A stretch of DNA of 64,000 nt from Trabulsiella guamensis ATCC 49490. Its GTDB lineage: Bacteria; Pseudomonadota; Gammaproteobacteria; Enterobacterales; Enterobacteriaceae. The DNA is taken from NCBI RefSeq assembly GCF_000734965.1, contig NZ_JMTB01000039.1:18583-82582 (forward strand), written 5' to 3'. Below, piece by piece: positions 12,221 to 19,925 of this stretch (position 1 is its first letter; every line of letters begins with the position of its first letter). The position numbers and the translations under genes were made by a program. The notes under the pieces are model-generated. The model did not search any database. It worked only from the letters and a program-made list of their open reading frames with translations, and was not told the DNA's origin.

Positions 12221-12369
12221 ACTTCTTTTGCCGATCCTGATTTCAGATAAATCCGATCGGGAGTGTATCGCAGCAAACCCGCGAAGTCACTGGCCTCAGG
12301 CGTTTTCGCCCCCGTAAATCTTCACGATTTCTTCATTTTAACTGCACTTTTGCCACGTACGATTACGCC

Positions 12370-12446
12370 TGTTCTCGAATGACCAGAGAACAGATCATTC
12401 CATAATCAATGAGTTTTGCCCCGTCTCCCCCGACGGGGCTTTTTTT
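12370..12446 (+). ncRNA. Candidate small RNA ending in a strong intrinsic terminator
   Basis: A 7-bp stem-loop (TGTTCTC...GAGAACA, 12370-12392), an AU-rich linker, then a perfect 8-bp terminator stem (GCCCCGTC...GACGGGGC, 12418-12439) with seven T's. No plus-strand gene lies just upstream: yeaO ends 440 bases earlier and the intervening DNA carries a minus-strand gene. A TACGAT box at 12358 would start a transcript near the first stem. The architecture fits a 75-80-base Hfq-type sRNA; I do not recognise a named one. Confidence 0.5.
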
Positions 12447-12496
12447 ATTGCGCGCAGTGAATATATGAAAGTAGCGTGAGGTGAATGCGGCGCTGA

Positions 12497-12646
12497 GAGC
12501 CTCTTCATTTACGGATGAGCATTGGTTTGGTGGCCGTTGCCCCGGTAACGACAGATGCCGAAACTGCGTTACGCGCCGCTCACGATGCCATGTATCTGGA
12601 TAAAAAAAGTCGTCGCCAGACGCTCTTTTTCAGCACCATAGAATGA
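12497..12646 (+). pseudogene. C-terminal remnant of a GGDEF diguanylate cyclase
   Basis: The frame reads LRMSIGLVAVAP, then AALRAAHDAMYLDKKSRR-like residues before a stop at 12644. This is the end of a GGDEF domain: the SIG(L/V) strand and the A..A(D/H).A(L/M)Y..K.. helix. In-frame stop codons lie just upstream (12494), and the catalytic GG(D/E)EF motif is missing. By synteny (after yeaO, before yoaKJ) it may be what is left of dgcP (yeaP), which is inference. It is probably non-functional. Confidence 0.6.
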
Positions 12647-12689
12647 CGCTTCGGGTATGATAAGCGCGTTTAGTTAATAAGGAATGACG

Positions 12690-12791
12690 ATGAAATTAGG
12701 CGTACTATTTCCGGTAGCAATTTTTATTGCCGCCGTTGTGTTTCTGACCTGGTTTTTTGTTGGCGGCTATGCCGCTCCCGGAGGCGCATGA
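12690..12791 (+). CDS. yoaK: YoaK, 33-residue membrane protein
   Basis: ATG with AAGGA six bases upstream. It begins MKLGVLFPVAIFIAAVVFL and continues through WFFVGGYAAPGGA, which matches the E. coli small protein YoaK closely. One membrane span covers nearly the whole protein. Its stop overlaps the yoaJ start (TGATG), implying translational coupling. Function unknown; in E. coli both proteins are inner-membrane. Confidence 0.88.
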   Translation: MKLGVLFPVAIFIAAVVFLTWFFVGGYAAPGGA

Positions 12792-12865
12792 TGCGTAAAA
12801 CCACGCTGATCATGATTGTCATTGCTGTCGTCGCGGTTGCCGGAACGCAATTTGGCTGGTGGTAA
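12791..12865 (+). CDS. yoaJ: YoaJ, 24-residue membrane protein
   Basis: It starts at the ATG overlapping the yoaK stop and reads MRKTTLIMIVIAVVAVAGTQ then FGWW, the same layout as E. coli YoaJ with its terminal GWW. A single hydrophobic span follows two basic residues. It probably works or assembles with YoaK; no biochemical role is known to me. Confidence 0.88.
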   Translation: MRKTTLIMIVIAVVAVAGTQFGWW

Positions 12866-12912
12866 TGCAGATGATGTGAAGGCGTTCGGTTATCCCGCCG
12901 CCTTACGCATCA

Positions 12913-13179
12913 TCACTTCATTTTCTGGCTGTCGCTACCCAGCAGAATAAAGCCGAAAGGAATGGAAATCAGGATAGTAAAGACGATGCTGTAAATACAG
13001 ACCATCGCGCCCTGCAACACAAACATGCCGGTTGTCCATTCGGAATACGGCAGATTGTACTCTCTGACAACCCCGCCGAAGGTTGCTCTTCCGACCACGG
13101 CAACCGCCGCAATAAACGCGATTACCACGACAGCGAGAAATTTCTTGCCGTTTTTACTTTTCAGTCTTTCCAGAATCAT
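12913..13179 (-). CDS. Small two-span membrane protein, probably DUF2534
   Basis: The 88-residue protein has a basic N-terminus (MILERLKSKNGKKF), a first span (about 14-30, VVVIAFIAAVAVVG), a loop with YNLPYSEWTTGMFVLQ, and a second span (about 52-78). A good ribosome binding site (GGAGGG) precedes the ATG. It resembles the enterobacterial DUF2534 family as I remember it; that assignment needs a profile search. It is convergent with yoaJ. Confidence 0.65.
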   Translation of the reverse strand: MILERLKSKNGKKFLAVVVIAFIAAVAVVGRATFGGVVREYNLPYSEWTTGMFVLQGAMVCIYSIVFTILISIPFGFILLGSDSQKMK

Positions 13180-13508
13180 CGCGCTTCCCTCCTTTTCGAC
13201 AGGCGATGGTCACGTTCGCGGCTAGTTGTAACACTAATGAAAAACATTTTGAAGGTTTAATGTTACATCGCACCTTACAGGCACATTATGCGAAAAACTA
13301 AACGCAAATCTTTCTTTTATTTGTCATACAAATAGCTCATAATCTTCTCCGACATTCGATGTAAACTTTCTTAGTTTCCCTGCCGCATTCCTGTGGCAGG
13401 TTTTTTTATCTCTTCCACTCTGTACACATCAAACGCGCGTTCTTCTCGCTAAATCCATTTCAATACGATATGGTTGGGGCACTGAATTTTGCGTTATCAG
13501 CCCCGGAA
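13180..13508. other. Intergenic region with an orphan terminator
   Basis: About 330 AT-rich bases hold no convincing gene. A 14-codon frame (MRKTKRKSFFYLSYK) opens at 13287 without a good ribosome binding site. The strong terminator at 13379-13407 has no plus-strand gene in front of it. Confidence 0.5.
13379..13407 (+). terminator. Orphan intrinsic terminator (possible small RNA end)
   Basis: CCTGCC...GGCAGG stem with seven T's. The nearest upstream gene is on the opposite strand and divergent, so the hairpin probably ends a short untranslated transcript starting in the AT-rich 13300-13350 area. Confidence 0.6.
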
Positions 13509-13763
13509 ATGGACAGTTTTATCATGGATCAGCTTACTCTCGCAGAAACCCGCATTCTCTTTTCTTCTTATGGCGAAGGGCTCCCGCCCAACGAGCAGAC
13601 ATCACCCTGTTATTGCGTCGTTCCCTGCTGTGGCACCGAAAAATACATGGTGTTTGTGCATCGCAATAACTACTGGAACCTGGCGTATAACCGCCTGTTT
13701 TGCAGTAGCATGACCGCCACCATGGCCGCTATCCGCTATAACACGCAGATCCGAGGCGTCTGA
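13509..13763 (+). CDS. Hypothetical protein, about 84 residues
   Basis: A frame open from 13470 offers starts at 13470, 13509 and 13524; none has a strong ribosome binding site. The middle is Cys-rich (SPCYCVVPCCGTEKY) and is followed by FVHRNNYWNLAYNRLF. I do not recognise it. It ends 36 bases before yddE, and the four Cys in eight residues could suggest a metal site, but this is speculation. Whether it is expressed is uncertain. Confidence 0.45.
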   Translation: MDSFIMDQLTLAETRILFSSYGEGLPPNEQTSPCYCVVPCCGTEKYMVFVHRNNYWNLAYNRLFCSSMTATMAAIRYNTQIRGV

Positions 13764-13799
13764 ATTTCATTATTACCGATCACCGTCACGGAGAAAAAA

Positions 13800-14693
13800 A
13801 TGACGCCACAGATCTATCACGTTGATGCTTTTACCACCGAACCGTTTCGTGGCAATTCAGCAGGTGTGGTGCTGAATGCTGATGGGCTCAGCGAAACGCA
13901 AATGCAACTCATCGCCCGCGAGCTGCGCCATTCGGAAACCGCCTTTCTGTTAAAAAGCGATGACAGCGATGTCCGCATTCGTTACTTCACACCGACAGTC
14001 GAAGTGCCGATCTGCGGTCACGCCACTGTCGCGGCGCATTATGTGCGTTCGAAAGTGCTTGGTTTGCGGGACTGTACGGTCTGGCAAACGTCACTGGCGG
14101 GCCGCCATCGGGTGGATATTCTTTCGGAAGGCGACGACCTGCGGGTGGCGCTGGAACAGGGCGCGCCGACGTTTGAGCCGCCGCTGGAGGGAGAAACCCG
14201 CGCCGCGATTCTGGCCGCGCTGGGGCTTGATGAAAATGACATGCTACCGGGGTTGCCGGTTCAGGTGGCCTCTACCGGCCATTCGAAAGTGATGGTTCCG
14301 CTGAAACCGGAAGTGAAAATTGATACGCTCGCGCCTGACCTTCCGGCACTGGCGGCTATCAGCCAGCGAATCGGCTGTAACGGCTTCTTCCCGTTTCTCA
14401 TCCGCCCCGGTAAAGCAGAGACTGACGGCAGGATGTTTTCCCCGGCGATCGGCATTGCCGAAGATCCGGTCACCGGCAATGCCAACGGCCCGATGGGCGC
14501 ATGGCTGGTACATCATGGCCTGATGGCTCATGACGGCAAACAGCTCCGCATTCGCGGTCATCAGGGGCGCGCTATCGGTCGCAGCGGCGTGGTGGATATA
14601 TCCGTGACTATTCGCGATAACCAGCCGGAAAAAGTAACCATTTCAGGAGCGGCGGTCATTTTATTTCATGCTGAACTGGCGATTCGCATATAG
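13800..14693 (+). CDS. yddE: YddE-like PhzF-family isomerase/epimerase homologue
   Basis: At 297 residues it is the same length as E. coli YddE. The N-terminal PhzF motif is intact (VDAFTTEPFRGNSAGVVL, then ELRHSETAFL with the conserved Glu), as is the second-half EDPVTGNANGPMGAWL signature. PhzF proteins use a diaminopimelate-epimerase fold and in phenazine producers isomerise a DHHA intermediate; YddE's own substrate is unknown. The ATG follows CACGGAGAAAAAA. In E. coli yddE is elsewhere on the map. Confidence 0.9.
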   Translation: MTPQIYHVDAFTTEPFRGNSAGVVLNADGLSETQMQLIARELRHSETAFLLKSDDSDVRIRYFTPTVEVPICGHATVAAHYVRSKVLGLRDCTVWQTSLAGRHRVDILSEGDDLRVALEQGAPTFEPPLEGETRAAILAALGLDENDMLPGLPVQVASTGHSKVMVPLKPEVKIDTLAPDLPALAAISQRIGCNGFFPFLIRPGKAETDGRMFSPAIGIAEDPVTGNANGPMGAWLVHHGLMAHDGKQLRIRGHQGRAIGRSGVVDISVTIRDNQPEKVTISGAAVILFHAELAIRI

Positions 14694-14707
14694 CACCAGA
14701 GAATAAA

Positions 14708-14730
14708 GTAAAAAGGCCGCTGTCGCGGCC
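14708..14730 (-). terminator. Terminator of the 63-residue minus-strand gene
   Basis: GGCCGC, TGTC, GCGGCC at 14715-14730. Read on the minus strand it is followed by TTTTTAC, right after the stop of the gene at 14735-14926. It could also help end yddE, though no T-run follows on the plus strand. Confidence 0.7.
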
Positions 14731-14734
14731 AACT

Positions 14735-14926
14735 TCACAATGGATTTTTAAAATCGAAATAATCCATTAAATCATGAGATTCTTCTTTATCCAGGGTGAT
14801 TCGTTCTCCCGTCACAATCTGAATGACAAAGACTTCATCATGGCTGAGCCAATCAACCTTGACGATATGCTCAGGATTAACGTATTGATTTTTATTAATT
14901 CGCCGTTGAATGATTTTCTTTTTCAT
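14735..14926 (-). CDS. Hypothetical 63-residue protein
   Basis: The ATG follows GCAGGGATGTAAGA. The product is highly charged (MKKKIIQRRINKNQYVNPEH...; C-terminal DLMDYFDFKNPL), has no membrane span, and has its own terminator at 14708. The alternating hydrophobic strands (IVKVDWL, EVFVIQIV, GERITL) suggest a small beta-barrel such as an SH3-like fold. The family is unknown to me. An AT-rich, gene-free stretch of about 210 bases lies upstream. Confidence 0.6.
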   Translation of the reverse strand: MKKKIIQRRINKNQYVNPEHIVKVDWLSHDEVFVIQIVTGERITLDKEESHDLMDYFDFKNPL

Positions 14927-15136
14927 TCTTACATCCCTGCGTTAACAATGGGCATCATTAATATAACAATCGATTTACGACTTTCAATCAAAAAATTAAA
15001 AATACGTTGAATTTGCGATGTATCGCCATGTATTGTATTTGATATTTATTCTTATAAATGTGAAATATAAATAGTCAAAGAAGGTTATTTATCACTTTTA
15101 ATATTCGGATAATGATCGACTTATTACTTTATATTT

Positions 15137-15826
15137 TTATTCGCGCTGGCCCAACGGATACGCTATTGCCCAGTTGTAAATTGCCTTTGTCAGCGTCAGC
15201 GCGCCGCAAACATCGCCGTAACGGCACGTCTGACGTTCAAGAAAAAATGTCTGCAGATGCTCAGGCAGGCACTGCGCCCGGTAGCGTAACAACGTGCTGT
15301 GCCAGAACGGTGCCGGCAACGGCGTATTGACATGGCGCAAACGTAACTCTGCCTCCCAGGATGAAGCTAAAATCTGTGTGCAAAACTGCTGACGCAGGGC
15401 AACGGACTGCTCATCAGGAATACCCGCCAGTAACAACTGCCCCGGCAGCACCACCAGCCTGAGATCGCTGATGGCGACCATCGCTCCCTGAAAATTCGCC
15501 CAGATCCGGAGTAACTCCTGCGTTTTTGCCGGTAATGGTTCATCAGCCTCCCAGAGGGGCAGCGTAACGGGCAGGAAGGTGAAATGAAACGCCGCCTCAG
15601 GCATGACGTCAGCCAGCGGATCATACCGGGTAATCTGCGTCAACGTCTGCAGTAGCGTGCGCATCTCCGCACTCATTACGGGCTGGATCCCCGCCCCAAT
15701 GGCAAATTTTTGCGGATCATACGCGCTCTTCTGCGCCACCAGTTCGTTACCTCGCTGGTGTTGCCAGAGACGTAATGTCCGTTGCGTTGTGGAATCGTAA
15801 AGCGTGTTCAGATCGATAGTGTTCAC
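15137..15826 (-). CDS. 2H-phosphoesterase-like protein (two HxTx motifs)
   Basis: The 229-residue protein starts at the GTG at 15826, which has AAGGGGC upstream. Two HxTx motifs are visible: HFTF at residues 81-84 and HSTL at 176-179, about 95 residues apart. That is the active-site signature of the 2H phosphoesterase superfamily (LigT/CPDase/AKAP18-type), which acts on 2',3'-cyclic or 2'-5' phosphodiester bonds. The spacing and strand pattern fit that fold; the exact family is not clear. The gene starts 10 bases after the stop of an AraC-type regulator and is surely co-transcribed with it. Confidence 0.6.
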   Translation of the reverse strand: MNTIDLNTLYDSTTQRTLRLWQHQRGNELVAQKSAYDPQKFAIGAGIQPVMSAEMRTLLQTLTQITRYDPLADVMPEAAFHFTFLPVTLPLWEADEPLPAKTQELLRIWANFQGAMVAISDLRLVVLPGQLLLAGIPDEQSVALRQQFCTQILASSWEAELRLRHVNTPLPAPFWHSTLLRYRAQCLPEHLQTFFLERQTCRYGDVCGALTLTKAIYNWAIAYPLGQRE

Positions 15827-15836
15827 TTCAGCCCCT

Positions 15837-16754
15837 TTATTCTGCTGACAACGATCGTGCATAACGCCCCGGCGGCAGGCCGACATGACGGCTAAACGCC
15901 ACACTGAATGCGCTTGCTGAGCTGTATCCTACCCGCTCTGCAATCGTGGTCACAGAGAGTTCATTGTCGCGAAGTAAATCTTTGGCGATCTTCATGCGCC
16001 AGGCAAGCAGGTATTCCATTGGCGCCATCCCTACCCTGCGGGTGAAGCGCACGAAGAAGACGGAACGCGACAGCGCGGCGGCCTTCGCCAGTTCATCAAT
16101 GGTCCAGGCATACTCAACGTGTGCGTGCATCTGTTTTAACGCACGCGCCAGCCGTTCATCCGCTAAACCCTGCAAGAGGCCGGGAGGCGCACTGCCGGTC
16201 GCAACTGAACGCATCGCCTCCACCAGCAGCAGTTCCGCCAGTCTGGAAAGCATAAAGGCGCTCCCTGGTTTCTGCTCTGCGGACTCCTCACCGACCATCT
16301 CCACCAGTTGTGACAAACGCGTGGATCCCCGGACGTGAACGACCTTCGGCAACAGGGAAACCAGCAGGCCAGGATCAGCGCAGTCGAATATAAATGCCCC
16401 GCCCAGGGAGCGCATCTCCGGGTGACCATCCTGATCGCCGTAACGTAATTCCCCCTGCTCACTCGCGACGCTAAAAGGATCGAGAAAAACCGGCGGAGCC
16501 GGTACAAAACTCGACAGGGTAAACGCCGGCGTTGCGGGCAGCAGAATGAAATCACCCGCCCTGAGGGTGACAGGCGCATGACCGTCCACCTGCAGCAAAC
16601 AACTGCCTTCCAGCATAATGCAAAAGCTGGGCAGACCGTATTCGGAATAGCGCACCGCCCAGTTGCCCTTGCCACTGATAATATTGGCAAATGCCGCACC
16701 GGGGTGAAGCAGTCGGACGACGTCTGAGAGTGGATCACTCATTTCAGGACTCAC
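15837..16754 (-). CDS. AraC-family regulator with N-terminal cupin
   Basis: About 305 residues. The start is the GTG at 16754 or the ATG at 16742; neither has a strong ribosome binding site. An N-terminal cupin (about 10-120; ILLPATPAFTLSS) of the AraC_binding/Cupin_6 type is followed by a C-terminal pair of helix-turn-helices (about 205-300: LAKAAALSRSVFFVRFTRRV and IAERVGYSSASAFSVAFSRH). This layout is common in regulators that control a divergent oxidoreductase; here an SDR gene is divergent, with 90 bases between. The 2H phosphoesterase gene follows in the same operon. Confidence 0.85.
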   Translation of the reverse strand: MSPEMSDPLSDVVRLLHPGAAFANIISGKGNWAVRYSEYGLPSFCIMLEGSCLLQVDGHAPVTLRAGDFILLPATPAFTLSSFVPAPPVFLDPFSVASEQGELRYGDQDGHPEMRSLGGAFIFDCADPGLLVSLLPKVVHVRGSTRLSQLVEMVGEESAEQKPGSAFMLSRLAELLLVEAMRSVATGSAPPGLLQGLADERLARALKQMHAHVEYAWTIDELAKAAALSRSVFFVRFTRRVGMAPMEYLLAWRMKIAKDLLRDNELSVTTIAERVGYSSASAFSVAFSRHVGLPPGRYARSLSAE

Positions 16755-16843
16755 GCTAAAGTTAACCGGACTATCAATTATCGTTAATCCTGATGCGGGC
16801 GTCTAATGTTTACTCCGAGTTTACCCACACCCCGGAGCCTGAT

Positions 16844-17578
16844 ATGAAAACGGTACTGATCACTGGCTGCTCTTCCGGCTATGGCCTGGAGACCGCTCGC
16901 TATTTCCTCGCACAGGGCTGGAAAGTCATTGCCACCATGCGCACACCACAAGCAACCCTGTTTCCCGCGTCGCGGCACCTTCAGCTTCTGCTACTGGATG
17001 TCACTGACGCCGACAGCATTGCGCTGGCGCTGAAAACCGCCGGACCTGTCGACGTGCTGGTAAATAACGCAGGCATTGGCCTGTTCGGCGCGTTTGAAGT
17101 TACACCGATGTCAACAGTCCGCGATATCTTCGAGACCAACACTTTCGGCGTCATGGCCATGTGTCAGGCAGTGATTCCACAGTTTCGCGCACGGCGAAGC
17201 GGCACGATTGTGAACGTAACCTCCAGCGCCACACTGGCCGCGTATCCACTGGTGGCAGCTTACACCGCCAGCAAGGCTGCTATTGAAGGGTTTACCGGCT
17301 CACTGGAACACGAGCTTAACCATTTCGGTGTCCGCGTTAAGCTGGTCGAGCCGGGATATGGCCCGACGACCCGCTTTGCTGCCAATGGTCAGCAGCGCAT
17401 GCAGGGGTTGATCCCTGAAGTCTATGAATCATTCGCTCGTGGTGTTTTTGACGGGTTCGCTAAAGCGACAGCATTTACCCGAGAGTCCGATGTCGCCGAA
17501 GCTGTGTTCGCGGCGGCAAACGACGTTTCCGGTCAGTTGCGTTTCCGGGCGGGGGCGGATGCGCTGGCGCTGCCGTAA
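16844..17578 (+). CDS. Short-chain dehydrogenase/reductase (SDR)
   Basis: The 244-residue protein's ATG at 16844 has GGAGCC upstream and opens MKTVLITGCSSGYGLETARY. The nucleotide motif is TGxxxGxG (TGCSSGYG, about residues 7-14), with NNAG near 77-80, the catalytic Ser in VTSSATLAAYP near 125-130, and YTASK near 141-145. It is a complete classical NAD(P)-dependent SDR. It is divergent from the AraC regulator, which probably controls it. The substrate cannot be read from the sequence. Confidence 0.9.
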   Translation: MKTVLITGCSSGYGLETARYFLAQGWKVIATMRTPQATLFPASRHLQLLLLDVTDADSIALALKTAGPVDVLVNNAGIGLFGAFEVTPMSTVRDIFETNTFGVMAMCQAVIPQFRARRSGTIVNVTSSATLAAYPLVAAYTASKAAIEGFTGSLEHELNHFGVRVKLVEPGYGPTTRFAANGQQRMQGLIPEVYESFARGVFDGFAKATAFTRESDVAEAVFAAANDVSGQLRFRAGADALALP

Positions 17579-17672
17579 GCTCGCCTGCCCATTCATTTTA
17601 CCCGGGTATAATTGACAGTGAGCTGTATACAGAGTAGGCTATCATTTTTACCCGGATAAAAAGGTTATCCTT

Positions 17673-18251
17673 ATGACTCGTGTCACCTTAACCGCTTTTC
17701 ATCAGCAGCGGCAGATAGCTCACGGCGACCTGAGCACGCTTTTACGGCAAATTCAGGCCACCACTCTCAATGACGAACCGGTTTTCGTCTTTAATGATCA
17801 GAATGGCAAGCGCCTGGATATTCATGTTCAGGGCGATGAAGCCAGCGCCTTAGCGGTCTACCCGGAACTGGAGAGTCAAACGAGCGAAGAGACAGTGATC
17901 GTGAAATCCCGCGGCAGGCCGAAGCTGGGCGTCGCATCGAAAGAAGTCACCCTGCTCCCTCGCCACTGGGACTGGCTGGCGACTCAGCCGGGCGGCGCGT
18001 CCGCCACGTTGCGCAGACTCATCGAGCAGGCAAGAAAAACCAATGAACCGGCCGAAAACAAACGCCGCAGGCATGAACGTGCGTATCAGTTTATGTATGA
18101 AATTGCGGGTGACTTTCCTGAATACGAAGCCAGCCTGCGGGCATTGTTTGCTGATGATGAAGCAGGTTTCACCGCCTGCATCGCGAACTGGCCAAAGGAT
18201 ATCCGTCAGTATGCCTGGCAGTTAGCGTTTAAACCGGACGAGGGAAAATAA
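17673..18251 (+). CDS. DUF2239 family protein
   Basis: The 192-residue cytoplasmic protein has an N-terminal beta-rich half (PVFVFNDQNGKRLDIHVQGD), a basic RGRPKLGV motif near residue 79 resembling an AT-hook, LLPRHWDWLATQPGGASATLRRLIEQA, and a C-terminal helical half. This matches the DUF2239 family as I know it. The ribosome binding site is weak (AAAGGTTATCCTT). Function is unknown; the basic motif and the LLPRHWDWL..QPGGASA..R.L segment suggest nucleic-acid contact (inference). Confidence 0.75.
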   Translation: MTRVTLTAFHQQRQIAHGDLSTLLRQIQATTLNDEPVFVFNDQNGKRLDIHVQGDEASALAVYPELESQTSEETVIVKSRGRPKLGVASKEVTLLPRHWDWLATQPGGASATLRRLIEQARKTNEPAENKRRRHERAYQFMYEIAGDFPEYEASLRALFADDEAGFTACIANWPKDIRQYAWQLAFKPDEGK

Positions 18252-18287
18252 CGCTAACGATGTGCGCGGAACTAAAGCCAGTCAAAA

Positions 18288-18316
18288 ACGGGAACCACCG
18301 GCTCCCGTATTTATTT
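18288..18316 (+). terminator. Terminator downstream of the DUF2239 gene
   Basis: ACGGGA...TCCCGT stem followed by ATTTATTT, beginning about 37 bases after the stop. Confidence 0.55.
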
Positions 18317-18349
18317 ACCCAACAACGCAGGATTGGATATTATGGAAAA

Positions 18350-18496
18350 CTACTTCCTGTTGTGGCAGTGATACTCACCTGTACTTTTTTGAGTATGACA
18401 CCCCTCTGAGTTAGTACCTCCGGAATGGGCATAACTCAAACCTGTGAATAACAAAATTGATAAAGATAAGATGATTTTACATATCCGTATTTTCAT
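18350..18496 (-). CDS. YHYH-type secreted mini-protein, 48 residues
   Basis: ATG at 18496 with AAGGA seven bases upstream. A signal peptide (MKIRICKIILSLSILLFTGL, cleavage after SYA) is followed by a mature part of about 25 residues, HSGGTNSEGCHTQKSTGEYH then CHNRK. The pattern GGT(N/D)S.GCH....G.YHCH is that of YHYH-domain small proteins, which carry a possible His/Cys metal site. It is too short for automated annotation and lies on the opposite strand from its neighbours. Confidence 0.7.
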   Translation of the reverse strand: MKIRICKIILSLSILLFTGLSYAHSGGTNSEGCHTQKSTGEYHCHNRK

Positions 18497-18793
18497 GAGT
18501 AATCCTTTTCAAAACTACGTAGTAGCTATGCTTAACATATTAAAAAAGGAAATATGATTATGAATATTGCGTTACCATAATCACCATCAACAGCTCATTA
18601 AGCTGAAAAAACTATAGCCCCGAAAGATGATTATCGTCAACTCTTCTTCCATAAAGCAAATATCCATGGACGTAACAACTCAGAAACGTGAAGATCCTTT
18701 TTGAGTGGCGGTAAATGACAATACTATAGACCAGCAAACGAGAAACGTTCATAGTGATACGAAATCCATTACGATGTTGAGAAAAGGCCAGAT
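18497..18793. other. AT-rich intergenic region before the membrane/coiled-coil gene
   Basis: About 300 bases with low GC and no supported gene; a few very short frames only. It probably carries promoters for the two divergent genes. Confidence 0.5.
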
Positions 18794-19531
18794 ATGGAAA
18801 ACCCTAAAATGTGGTTAGAGTTAGCGACGAAGCTTAATTCTCTTGAACTTAGCGGAGGTACATATGCCTTGATTCTTTTGGCGACGTTGCTGGCAAGTTT
18901 AGTAGGTGCGGGGCTGGGTATTTACATTAAAGAAAAAGTAAAAATTGACACCACTACTGCAAACTTCGACATTTTAAAAAGACAGCTTGAGCAAAACACT
19001 GAAGCGACAAAGCGCATTGAAGCGAGTTTTACTGAAAAAGTATGGATCTCCCAGCAGATCTGGCAAAAGAAATATGAAATCTACGAGTCAATATACCTCG
19101 CGCTTTCGAATATTAAGAAGTGGGTAGACCATGAATCAAATACTATCGATCTACACATAGCGCCCCAACAGCTTGAGGGATTCCTGGATAGCGAACTCCC
19201 CGAAGAAGATGAGCAATACATTTACTCACAACTGCAGCAAGCAAAACAGCAATTAGAAGTGACAATGGGCTCACCAGATTTCCAGGAAAAACAGGAAAAC
19301 TATCATAAAATATTTGTCGAGAGCATTGAAAAACTGACTGATATGCTTGTTATAAAAGCATTTATTTTGAGTAATGATGTCAGCACTATCCTGGAAGGAT
19401 TACCCAAAAAGTTCGACAATGACTTTGAAGACTGGGATGAGCTTCAGGACTATCAGGCGCGTATCGTCGCAACCATTACCAGTGTGATAAAGGACATCAA
19501 GCAGTGCGCTCAACGGGAGCTTAAAATTTGA
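18794..19531 (+). CDS. Orphan membrane protein with coiled-coil cytoplasmic domain
   Basis: The 245-residue protein has one strong membrane span near the N-terminus (about residues 23-45, TYALILLATLLASLVGAGLG), then a basic turn (IYIKEKVKID) and a long charged helical domain with heptad-like repeats (ILKRQLEQNTEATKRIEASF; YSQLQQAKQQLEV). Its GC content is well below the core genes, which suggests acquisition by transfer. I do not recognise the family. Ribosome binding site AAAGGCC before the ATG. It stands alone between unrelated genes. Confidence 0.75.
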   Translation: MENPKMWLELATKLNSLELSGGTYALILLATLLASLVGAGLGIYIKEKVKIDTTTANFDILKRQLEQNTEATKRIEASFTEKVWISQQIWQKKYEIYESIYLALSNIKKWVDHESNTIDLHIAPQQLEGFLDSELPEEDEQYIYSQLQQAKQQLEVTMGSPDFQEKQENYHKIFVESIEKLTDMLVIKAFILSNDVSTILEGLPKKFDNDFEDWDELQDYQARIVATITSVIKDIKQCAQRELKI

Positions 19532-19625
19532 TAGTTTGCCCTATGTTGAGGTGTAAGAGATTACCCGCTCCCTTGTTGCTGTGGGAGTGATAATCGCTGT
19601 GGTGCCCGTACAACAAGGCGGGCAT

Positions 19626-19823
19626 TCATATGCCCTTCCTGACTAATTCCGCCGCTTTTACAAATACCTCGTCTTCAACACCATCGCCATTTTGCCTGCC
19701 GAGTCGCACCAGTTCTTCTACGATGGCATTGCGGTTAATCGCCTTCTGCGCAGAGATCAGTCCGATCACGGCGGCGCCAATGGCAAGCCCAACCAGCCCC
19801 GTTTGTTCGTCTTTATTTTTCAT
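19626..19823 (-). CDS. Small single-span membrane protein, 65 residues
   Basis: The ATG at 19823 follows AGGGGATATATC. It begins MKNKDEQTGLVGLAIGAAVI, with one span (about 9-26), and ends in a helical charged tail, AINRNAIVEELVRLGRQ to LVRKGI. A longer frame to 19877 exists but lacks a ribosome binding site. Not recognised. Confidence 0.6.
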   Translation of the reverse strand: MKNKDEQTGLVGLAIGAAVIGLISAQKAINRNAIVEELVRLGRQNGDGVEDEVFVKAAELVRKGI

Positions 19824-19925
19824 GATATATCCCCTGATACCCAAGAAAAGCGTAGCATCAGGTATCAACGGCGCCATCTAAAAATTAAACCTTCTGAATA
19901 CCACAACATTCGGCGCTGAACCCGG

